From Ruminococcus sp. UBA3855 (lineage in GTDB: Bacteria > Bacillota > Clostridia > Oscillospirales > Ruminococcaceae): 30,199 bases of DNA. Shown here in pieces: positions 15,727-21,021 of this stretch; positions within the stretch are counted from its first letter, which is position 1, and each line of letters opens with the position of its first letter. A model generated the notes under the pieces. That model saw nothing but the letters and a program-made list of their open reading frames with translations, was not told where the DNA came from and made no database searches. A program made the translations under genes and the position numbers. The stretch spans positions 1 to 30,199 of the forward strand of contig DGHF01000011.1 in the NCBI GenBank assembly GCA_002392545.1, given 5' to 3'.

Positions 15727-16448
15727 ATTTCCATTACTCCGCTTTTGATGCTTCCCCTGATGAACTCGCTGAAATGCGGAACGAAACTGATGTTGTCCGC
15801 TCCGCTTCCGGCGGTTTCTGGAAACGTAACTCTTATTTCGTTGTCGGGGCTTTGTGCTTTCTGCTGGCGGTTATCGGCTTGATTAGCCTCGTGCGCTGGC
15901 TTGCTGGGGTCGCTGGTGGTTTCATGGGCGGTGCTTCTACTAAAAAAGACATTGAACAGGCTTTGTATCCGGTCGCTGTCGTGGATATGGGGGCTTTTGA
16001 TTCTCCCGATTCCCTTAACGCTGAACAGATGTTTCCTGTGGCGATTATGGATATTATTATGCATGACGATTTGTCAAATTATGAGGTCAATTTCGAGATT
16101 GTGTCTATTTCCGGCGATATTGTCGCTGAAAGGGCTAATCAGTTGTTCGGGGTCATGAGTAATGACAGACCTAATGTCAAGGCAGGGGATGAATCATTCT
16201 ATTATGATGCGGTCACGGGCTGTTACAATGTGCCCGAAAAACCGTTCATTTTCTCCTATTTCCCCGAAATTGAGGATATTCAGAGAAATGATAATACCTA
16301 TACTTGCACTGTCCTCTATAAGGGAGATACTGCCGGCTGGCAGGAACGCTCTGATAATTATGTCAGCGAAAATGAGAAAAAAATGCTGATTACTGTCACA
16401 AAAATGGAAGATTATTTCCGGATTGATAAAATTCAAAATATTTCTTGA
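15723..16448 (+). CDS. Single-pass membrane protein of unknown function
   Basis: If separately translated, this is a 241-residue protein from TTG at 15723, which overlaps the previous stop (TTGA), with GAGG five bases upstream. Residues 1-38 are polar. One membrane helix lies at about 39-61 (YFVVGALCFLLAVIGLISLV), with a cytoplasm-side FWKRN before it. The remaining about 175 residues form a probably extracellular domain with many aromatic and acidic residues (VDMGAFDSPDSLNAEQMFPV, FIFSYFPEIEDI, VLYKGDTAGWQERSDNY). I recognise no family. Upstream of the TTG the frame stays open back through the A11 run, so it may be the C-terminal half of a larger protein together with the preceding gene. Confidence 0.7.
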   Translation: MNFHYSAFDASPDELAEMRNETDVVRSASGGFWKRNSYFVVGALCFLLAVIGLISLVRWLAGVAGGFMGGASTKKDIEQALYPVAVVDMGAFDSPDSLNAEQMFPVAIMDIIMHDDLSNYEVNFEIVSISGDIVAERANQLFGVMSNDRPNVKAGDESFYYDAVTGCYNVPEKPFIFSYFPEIEDIQRNDNTYTCTVLYKGDTAGWQERSDNYVSENEKKMLITVTKMEDYFRIDKIQNIS

Positions 16449-16460
16449 TGAGGTGAAAAA

Positions 16461-17339
16461 ATGAAAGTTTTAATTGCTGGTCTGGGCTTGATTGGCGGTT
16501 CGATTGCGAAGGCTCTTCATGCTTATACGGAACACGGTGTTTTTGGCTGGAATCGTACACTTGCGACTGCTCAAAAAGCCCTTGACGAAAATGTCATTGA
16601 CGGAATTATCACTGACGATTGCAGTGGATTTGATGTCGTGATTGTCTGCCTGTATCCTCCTCATATCCGGAAATGGGTCAAAGAACATGTTTCCACTATG
16701 AGTGAGGGAACTATTATTATTGACGTGAGCGGTGTCAAGACCGATTTACCGCAGGAAATGGCGGATGTCTGCGCTCCGTTCGGGGTGCATTATCTCAGTA
16801 CCCATCCTATGGCTGGAAAGGAACGTGCCGGATATGATGTTTCTGATGAAGATTTGTATCAAGGGGCGAATTTTATTATGACCCCTCTCCCTGATACTCC
16901 GAAATATGTTGTTGCTCAAATTAAAAATCTCGCTCATCAAATCGGGTTCAGGCGGTTCGTCATTACTACCCCTGAAATGCATGACAGAATGATTGCTTAC
17001 ACGTCACAGCTCGCTCATGTGGTGTCAAGTTCTTATGTCGAAAGCCCTGTCATTGAGCTGGAATGTGGGTTTTCCGGCGGAAGTTTCCACGATATGACCA
17101 GAATCGCTACTATGAATGAGGATATGTGGACGGGGCTTTTTATGGAAAACAAAGACAGCCTTTTGCAGGAACTCGATATTCTCATTGGCAACCTCCAGAA
17201 TTATCGGAAGGCTCTCGCTGATGGCGACGAAAAACAGGTTTATGAGTTAATCCGTGAGGGAAGACTCAGAAAAGAACAAAATTTACAAAATCGGAGAAGT
17301 GCGCCTGATGTTATCGACTTGACGAAAAAGAAGGTTTGA
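16461..17339 (+). CDS. tyrA: Prephenate dehydrogenase
   Basis: A 292-residue NAD(P)-dependent dehydrogenase. The N-terminal Rossmann motif is GLGLIGGS (7-14), and the family signature HPMAGKERAG contains H115. The C-terminal helical dimerisation region includes TSQLAHVVSSSYV and GGSFHDMTRIA. It converts prephenate to 4-hydroxyphenylpyruvate in tyrosine synthesis; arogenate use is possible and cannot be excluded. No C-terminal ACT domain is present, so it is the short form without that feedback module. ATG has GAGGTG eight bases upstream and starts 12 bases after the membrane-protein gene, as the last member of the long run. Confidence 0.92.
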   Translation: MKVLIAGLGLIGGSIAKALHAYTEHGVFGWNRTLATAQKALDENVIDGIITDDCSGFDVVIVCLYPPHIRKWVKEHVSTMSEGTIIIDVSGVKTDLPQEMADVCAPFGVHYLSTHPMAGKERAGYDVSDEDLYQGANFIMTPLPDTPKYVVAQIKNLAHQIGFRRFVITTPEMHDRMIAYTSQLAHVVSSSYVESPVIELECGFSGGSFHDMTRIATMNEDMWTGLFMENKDSLLQELDILIGNLQNYRKALADGDEKQVYELIREGRLRKEQNLQNRRSAPDVIDLTKKKV

Positions 17340-17402
17340 AGAATACATTGAATGGGTGAAATATGGGATGGATGTATCATCAGAAAATGAGTAGGGAATA
17401 TT

Positions 17403-17774
17403 ATGGATAAAGTTATCACTATCAACAATTGGTGGGATGGTGCGCTTTTGGGACTTGCTTATTTCGAAAATTCCGTTTGCATCTATGAACGAATTTTTGA
17501 TGATGTCAAGGACGATTGGACGGATGAATATTATCTGACCCCTGTCAATGAGAGTGAATTTTCTCGAATTATGGCGGATTGGGCGGAATGGTGTCATGCT
17601 GTGGGGGTGGGGGATTGTGATTCCTATTACCAAAAACACTTGCATGATTCGCCTATCAATTTGATTTTTGAAAATAGCTGTTTCAGAAGGAAATACCAAA
17701 AGAAGGCAGTATTTAAAGGAACTTTCGGGGATGGCTATATTCCTATTGATTATTATGTACAGTGGAATGATTGA
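17403..17774 (+). CDS. Uncharacterised 123-residue protein
   Basis: I cannot name a family. The start ATG has AGGGA upstream. The protein is rich in aromatic and acidic residues and starts with INNWWDGALLGLAYFENSVCIYERIFDDVKDDWTD split across a short strand-helix pattern, followed by a helix SRIMADWAEWCHAV. It has no membrane segment or signal. This layout resembles small cytoplasmic proteins found scattered near immunity genes, but that is a weak impression. It stands alone between tyrA and the L10 promoter, 63 bases after tyrA with no promoter seen, so it may be read through from the upstream operon. Confidence 0.65.
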   Translation: MDKVITINNWWDGALLGLAYFENSVCIYERIFDDVKDDWTDEYYLTPVNESEFSRIMADWAEWCHAVGVGDCDSYYQKHLHDSPINLIFENSCFRRKYQKKAVFKGTFGDGYIPIDYYVQWND

Positions 17775-17786
17775 TTTTGTCCTTCT

Positions 17787-17845
17787 GAAAAATTTTGAAA
17801 AATTTGAAAAAAAGGCTTGACAAATTTTTCGAAATGTGCTATACT
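17787..17845 (+). promoter_or_regulatory. rplJL promoter with phased A-tract upstream element
   Basis: A consensus TTGACA (17817-17822) and TATACT (17840-17845) are separated by exactly 17 bases. Upstream, three GAAAAA tracts begin at 17787, 17797 and 17806, one helical turn apart, as expected of a curved UP-like element. This is the strongest promoter in the window, as befits a ribosomal protein operon. Confidence 0.85.
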
Positions 17846-17851
17846 AATAAA

Positions 17852-17962
17852 GTCGTATTCTAAAGACAGTCGGTGGCGAATGCCGTAAGTCCGACCGAGG
17901 AGTGCTAACGTGATTTTGATATGAAATTCACTCGCTCCCCGATTTTTTGAGGAGCGTTTTCT
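17852..17962 (+). promoter_or_regulatory. Ribosomal protein L10 leader with terminator-like hairpin
   Basis: The leader contains the conserved L10-leader core AGACAGTCGGTGGCGAATG ... GTCCGACCGAGGAGTGC. In Firmicutes, L10(L12)4 binds this structure to repress its own synthesis. Downstream, CGCTCC (17933-17938) pairs with GGAGCG (17951-17956) followed by TTTTCTTT, forming a likely attenuator. GAGTG (17900-17904) could instead pair with CACTC (17929-17933), competing with the attenuator at C17933. Confidence 0.85.
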
Positions 17963-18004
17963 TTCTCCAATGATACGATAGTCATTACATGGAGGTGAAT
18001 TTGA

Positions 18005-18532
18005 ATGCCAAGTGCAAATGTTCTCAAGGCTAAGCAGGCGAGAGTCAGCGAATTAGAGGAAAAGCTCAAGGGTGCTGCTTCTTTCGTACTGGTTGACTAC
18101 AGAGGAATTACTGTTGCTGATGATACTGAGCTGCGTCGTAATCTGCGTGAAGCAAATGTGGAATACTTCGTTGAGAAGAATACCATGCTCAGACGTGCGC
18201 TCGATAATATGGGAATGAATCAGTTTGATAATGTTCTCAATGGTACTACTGCAATTGCTATCTCTAAGGAAGACCAGACTGCTCCGGCTAGAATTCTGGG
18301 CGAATATGCTGAAAAGGCTGCTAAGGCTAACGGCAATTTTAAGCTCAAGGCTGGCTGTGTAGAGGGCGAATACTTCGATGAAGCTAAGGTTATCGCACTC
18401 TCCAAGATTCCGAGCAAGGATGTACTACTCGCTCAGTTGGTTGGTTCTCTGCAAGGTCCGATTCAGAAACTGGCTGCATTGTTGCAGGCTGTTGTCGACA
18501 AAAACGGCGAAACTACAGAGGAAGCTGCATAA
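18005..18532 (+). CDS. rplJ: 50S ribosomal protein L10
   Basis: A 175-residue L10 protein. It forms the base of the ribosomal stalk on the large subunit and binds L7/L12 dimers through its C-terminal helix. Recognisable parts are SELEEKLKGAASFVLVDYRGITV at the N-terminus, NTMLRRAL in the RNA-binding domain, and the C-terminal LLAQLVGSLQGPIQKLAALLQAV. ATG at 18005 follows a strong GGAGGTG. Expression is expected to be controlled by the L10 leader upstream. rplL follows 90 bases later. Confidence 0.97.
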   Translation: MPSANVLKAKQARVSELEEKLKGAASFVLVDYRGITVADDTELRRNLREANVEYFVEKNTMLRRALDNMGMNQFDNVLNGTTAIAISKEDQTAPARILGEYAEKAAKANGNFKLKAGCVEGEYFDEAKVIALSKIPSKDVLLAQLVGSLQGPIQKLAALLQAVVDKNGETTEEAA

Positions 18533-18622
18533 TTTTTGCAGTGTAATGACAGTATTTTCTGTCCGCTGTGCATGGGGCGTGATTCCGTGCTACACAAATA
18601 TTTTATAAAGGAGTTTTTTATC

Positions 18623-18994
18623 ATGGCATCTGAAAAGACACAGAAGTTTATTGAAGATATCAAGGCTCTCTCCGTTCTCGAACTCGCTGAACTGGTAGAA
18701 GCTATTCAGGAAGAATTTGGCGTTACAGCAGCAGTAGCAGCTGCTCCGGCAGCTGGCGCAGGCGCAGCAGCAGCTGAAGAAAAGACAGAATTCGACGTTA
18801 TTCTTGCTTCCTTTGGTGACAAGAAGATGGGCGTTATCAAGGCTGTTAAGGACGTTCTCGGTCTCGGTCTGAAGGAAGCTAAGGAAGTTGTTGAATCTGC
18901 TCCCAAGGCTCTCAAGGAAGGCGTTTCCAAGGCAGAAGCTGAAGAACTCAAGGCTAAGCTCGAAGAAGCTGGCGCAACTATCGAAATCAAGTAA
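18623..18994 (+). CDS. rplL: 50S ribosomal protein L7/L12
   Basis: A 123-residue protein with the usual three parts: an N-terminal dimerisation helix (LSVLELAELVEAIQEEFG), an alanine-rich hinge (about residues 35-52) and a C-terminal factor-binding domain (KTEFDVILASFGDKKMGVIK ... GLGLKEAKEVVESAPK). It forms the flexible stalk that recruits translation GTPases. The start ATG at 18623 has AAAGGAG upstream; the frame is open for 29 codons more, but without a ribosome site. A strong terminator follows. Confidence 0.97.
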   Translation: MASEKTQKFIEDIKALSVLELAELVEAIQEEFGVTAAVAAAPAAGAGAAAAEEKTEFDVILASFGDKKMGVIKAVKDVLGLGLKEAKEVVESAPKALKEGVSKAEAEELKAKLEEAGATIEIK

Positions 18995-19015
18995 TTTTCC
19001 CGTTGCATCAAAAGC

Positions 19016-19044
19016 AAGCGGAGACGTATTGTCTCCGCTTTTTT
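19016..19044 (+). terminator. rho-independent terminator after rplL
   Basis: A perfect 10-pair stem AAGCGGAGAC/GTCTCCGCTT with a 5-base loop is followed by a run of T. It closes the rplJL transcript. Confidence 0.9.
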
Positions 19045-19121
19045 GCTACATATCAAGAGAAAATATGTTTTGAAAAAATGTTTGTTTTTCTTGTATCAAA
19101 CAGTACAATTGTTTTATTATT

Positions 19122-19385
19122 TCATAAAAATAATTCTCCTAATACCATCATGACTGTTGCCGGAATGCCTAATAATCCACAAAGTATGATATTCGTCAGG
19201 CTCAATGTCGGGGCGTAGCCTATCGCACCCCCGAAAATGTGCAATAATACCAGACTTGTCAGTCCTGTTGCACTGCCTAACAAAAATGAACGAATTTTCT
19301 TTTTGTGGCGGATATAGAATAATATTACCCATAGTCCGATAAATCCCCATAGTAACCAGTAAGCATTCATTCTCAGGATGTCCAT
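19122..19385 (-). CDS. BofA-like small membrane protein
   Basis: An 87-residue protein. ATG at 19385 has AAAGGAG upstream. It has an N-terminal membrane helix (YWLLWGFIGLWVILFYI), a short basic loop (RHKKKIRSF) and a C-terminal hydrophobic region. The latter, LTNIILCGLLGIPATVMMVL, matches the conserved end of the pro-sigma-K processing inhibitor BofA family (N-x-x-x-x-G-x-x-G-x-P). In Bacillus, BofA sits in the forespore outer membrane and inhibits the SpoIVFB protease. In Clostridia related proteins are widespread, and their role is less clear. It is the last gene of a four-gene minus-strand cluster. Confidence 0.65.
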   Translation of the reverse strand: MDILRMNAYWLLWGFIGLWVILFYIRHKKKIRSFLLGSATGLTSLVLLHIFGGAIGYAPTLSLTNIILCGLLGIPATVMMVLGELFL

Positions 19386-19414
19386 TTGTGTTTCTCCTTT
19401 CTGTTTCTCTCCGT

Positions 19415-19750
19415 TCATAACAGGATGTATGCTAATGCTAATAATAACGCTGTATCCGCTTTTTCTTTCCACAATATGTAAAGAATTGCTCCGATTAAAA
19501 TTCTGTCGCTGTCCAATTTCGTGAAAAAGGAAAATAATTCCGTCGGCAGATTCGGGGGCGGTGACGATGGAGGGGGGGCTTCCGGCGGTCGGTGATGGTG
19601 CTTTTCTGGTTCAGGCGGGGCTGGCGGTTCAGGCGGTGGAGGCGGATTCTCCGGCATGGGGGGCGGTACTGCTCGGCGGTGCATTTCCCTTGAACGACGG
19701 ATGGCATCTTGTCGCATTGCATCAAAACTGGACTGCGGAAAATTTGCCAT
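19415..19750 (-). CDS. Proline-rich protein with conserved hydrophobic C-terminus
   Basis: A 111-residue protein. ATG at 19750 has GGAG nine bases upstream; a TTG at 19771 overlaps that site. The first 30 residues form a charged helix (FDAMRQDAIRRSREMHRR). About 45 proline-rich residues with a HHH patch follow. The C-terminus, LDSDRILIGAILYILWKEKADTALLLALAYILL, is one amphipathic or membrane-associated unit. This ending (D-x-x-L-I-G-x-L-x-Y-L-x-W/Y-K-E...L-L-L-A-L) is familiar from uncharacterised Clostridia proteins, and the preceding gene has a related KADKNTALLLAL stretch. Function is unknown. Two bases separate its upstream neighbour's stop from the overlapping ribosome site region, so it is probably co-translated. 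Confidence 0.65.
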   Translation of the reverse strand: MANFPQSSFDAMRQDAIRRSREMHRRAVPPPMPENPPPPPEPPAPPEPEKHHHRPPEAPPPSSPPPNLPTELFSFFTKLDSDRILIGAILYILWKEKADTALLLALAYILL

Positions 19751-19772
19751 GCAGTACCACTCCTTTCCCAAT

Positions 19773-20114
19773 TTATAATAAATTCTGCAACATGCCCGAT
19801 TTCTGCAACGTCTGCCAAATTTCCCAAAGTCTCAGCATCCTGACCGCCTGGTCTACCCGCTTCTGACGGTTTTCCCCTAAATGGGGGCGCAACGCTAGCA
19901 AAAGGGCGGTGTTTTTATCTGCTTTCTGATTTTTGAAAAGTTCGCCGACTTGCAACAATGCGCTCATGTCTGGCTGCATTTTGGGCGGTTCTTCGTGGAC
20001 GGTCGGGACGGAAGATTCATTATTCGTCTGGAGCATCTGTGCCAATTCTGAAATCTGTTTCATGCTTTCGGGGTCAGACAACAGCTCCTGCATCTTTCCA
20101 AAAAGGTCTTCCAT
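19773..20114 (-). CDS. Uncharacterised conserved-type protein, 113 residues
   Basis: Start ATG at 20114 overlaps the stop of the upstream gene. The protein is helical and soluble. An N-terminal part, MEDLFGKMQELLSDPESMKQ, resembles small helical modules with the D-P-E/x-M motif. A Pro/Gln linker follows, then KADKNTALLLALRPHLGENRQKRVDQAVRMLRL, which looks like a conserved domain in Clostridia proteins of unknown role. I cannot name it. It lies in a minus-strand cluster with a similar small helical protein upstream and a proline-rich one downstream, so these products probably work together. A sporulation link is suggested only by the BofA-like gene at the end. Confidence 0.65.
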   Translation of the reverse strand: MEDLFGKMQELLSDPESMKQISELAQMLQTNNESSVPTVHEEPPKMQPDMSALLQVGELFKNQKADKNTALLLALRPHLGENRQKRVDQAVRMLRLWEIWQTLQKSGMLQNLL

Positions 20115-20374
20115 TATTTACCGCCTGTCAATTTTCTGTAAAGGGCTTGCGCTTGCGGTGTGCTCATCAGCTTTTCTACCATTTGCGGATTTTTCAGGGC
20201 TTGCTGTAATTTGGCGGAGTCTTCTGCGCTCATCCCTCGGAGGGCACTGTCAAATTTGCCGGACTGCAAATCCCTGCGGAGCTGTTCGGGGGGAACTCCT
20301 AATTTCTGACTCACTGCCTGCAAGAGGTTGTTCAGTTTCTGGCTATCAAAGTCGGAAAGTTTCATTTCATTCAT
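20114..20374 (-). CDS. Small helical protein, 86 residues, first gene of minus-strand cluster
   Basis: ATG at 20374 has AAAGGTG upstream. The sequence is almost wholly helical: SQKLNNLLQAVSQKLGVPPE, then LRRDLQSGKFDSALRGMSAE and KLQQALKNPQMVEKLMSTPQ. The repeated N-P/T-P with following helix recalls the D-P-E pattern in the next gene, so the two may share ancestry or partners. No membrane segment, signal or catalytic motif is present. It stands divergent from the phosphoesterase gene; a minus-strand promoter could not be read with confidence. Function is unknown. Confidence 0.65.
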   Translation of the reverse strand: MNEMKLSDFDSQKLNNLLQAVSQKLGVPPEQLRRDLQSGKFDSALRGMSAEDSAKLQQALKNPQMVEKLMSTPQAQALYRKLTGGK

Positions 20375-20397
20375 AAAAAAACACCTTTCTTTCTCTC

Positions 20398-20424
20398 AAA
20401 CTGTATTGTTTTTTTTTACAGTTT
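20398..20424. repeat. 8-base inverted repeat in divergent intergenic region
   Basis: AAACTGTA (20398-20405) and its complement TACAGTTT (20417-20424) flank an 11-base T-rich spacer. The repeat overlaps the -35 zone and spacer of the plus-strand promoter, so it is a possible operator. Confidence 0.45.
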
Positions 20425-20434
20425 ATGTTATAAT
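20406..20434 (+). promoter_or_regulatory. Promoter of the phosphoesterase/yfhO-type operon
   Basis: Extended -10 TGTTATAAT (TATAAT at 20429-20434) with a weak TTGTTT at 20406-20411, spacer 17. The start codon lies 34 bases downstream. Confidence 0.6.
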
Positions 20435-20467
20435 ATAAGAAATTAGAATCAGACAGGAGGGTTTTAT

Positions 20468-20962
20468 TTGAAAATTGTTGTGATGTCGGATTCCCACGGC
20501 TCTTATGCTAATCTTGACAAGATTGTCAGACGGCATTCCGATGCGGATATGTTCATCCATCTGGGGGACGGTGAACGAGAACTGCACACGCTCTTTATGA
20601 AAAGTCCGGAGCTGGAAAAAAAATTTCACTGCTGTAAGGGGAACTGCGATTATATGAATATCATTGAAATTATGCAGAGGACGGATATTATCGATTTGCC
20701 CTACGGACACCGGATTTTTGCAACTCATGGCGATAAGTTCAGCGTGAAATCCGGTACAGGTCGGTTAATGCTGGAAGCAAAAAGATTTGAAGCTGATATT
20801 GTTCTCTATGGGCATACCCATTGCAGGGATAACCACTATGAAGACGGGATTTATATTCTCAATCCAAGCAGTATTTATAACCCAAGAGACGGAAAACCTG
20901 CCGGCTATGCTGTGATAAGCGTGTCAGAAAAGGGAATTCTGATTAAAGAAATGGACGTGTAA
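20468..20962 (+). CDS. YfcE/MJ0936-type metallophosphoesterase
   Basis: A 164-residue single-domain phosphoesterase. TTG start at 20468 has AGGAGGG six bases upstream. The five metal-site motifs are present in order: SDSHG (7-11), HLGDGE, GNCD, THGDK and YGHTH. Such enzymes bind two metal ions and hydrolyse phosphodiesters; the natural substrate in this small subfamily is unclear (YfcE shows phosphodiesterase activity in vitro, and some relatives act on RNA or cyclic nucleotides). It is the first gene of a run with the YfhO-type and Nudix genes. Confidence 0.92.
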   Translation: MKIVVMSDSHGSYANLDKIVRRHSDADMFIHLGDGERELHTLFMKSPELEKKFHCCKGNCDYMNIIEIMQRTDIIDLPYGHRIFATHGDKFSVKSGTGRLMLEAKRFEADIVLYGHTHCRDNHYEDGIYILNPSSIYNPRDGKPAGYAVISVSEKGILIKEMDV

Positions 20963-21021
20963 CCCCCCAATTCTCAGAATATGCAGTAACTCTTTGAAAG
21001 TTGCTATGGAGGTGTTATTTT

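Noticed and set aside
16461..17339. Possibility that this gene is proC, completing proline synthesis after proBA
   Set aside because: The HPMAG-x-E motif and overall pattern are those of prephenate dehydrogenase, not pyrroline-5-carboxylate reductase.
18548..18563. Small hairpin GACAG/CTGTC between rplJ and rplL as an attenuator
   Set aside because: The stem has only five pairs and no T-run follows at a terminator distance. It may be chance.
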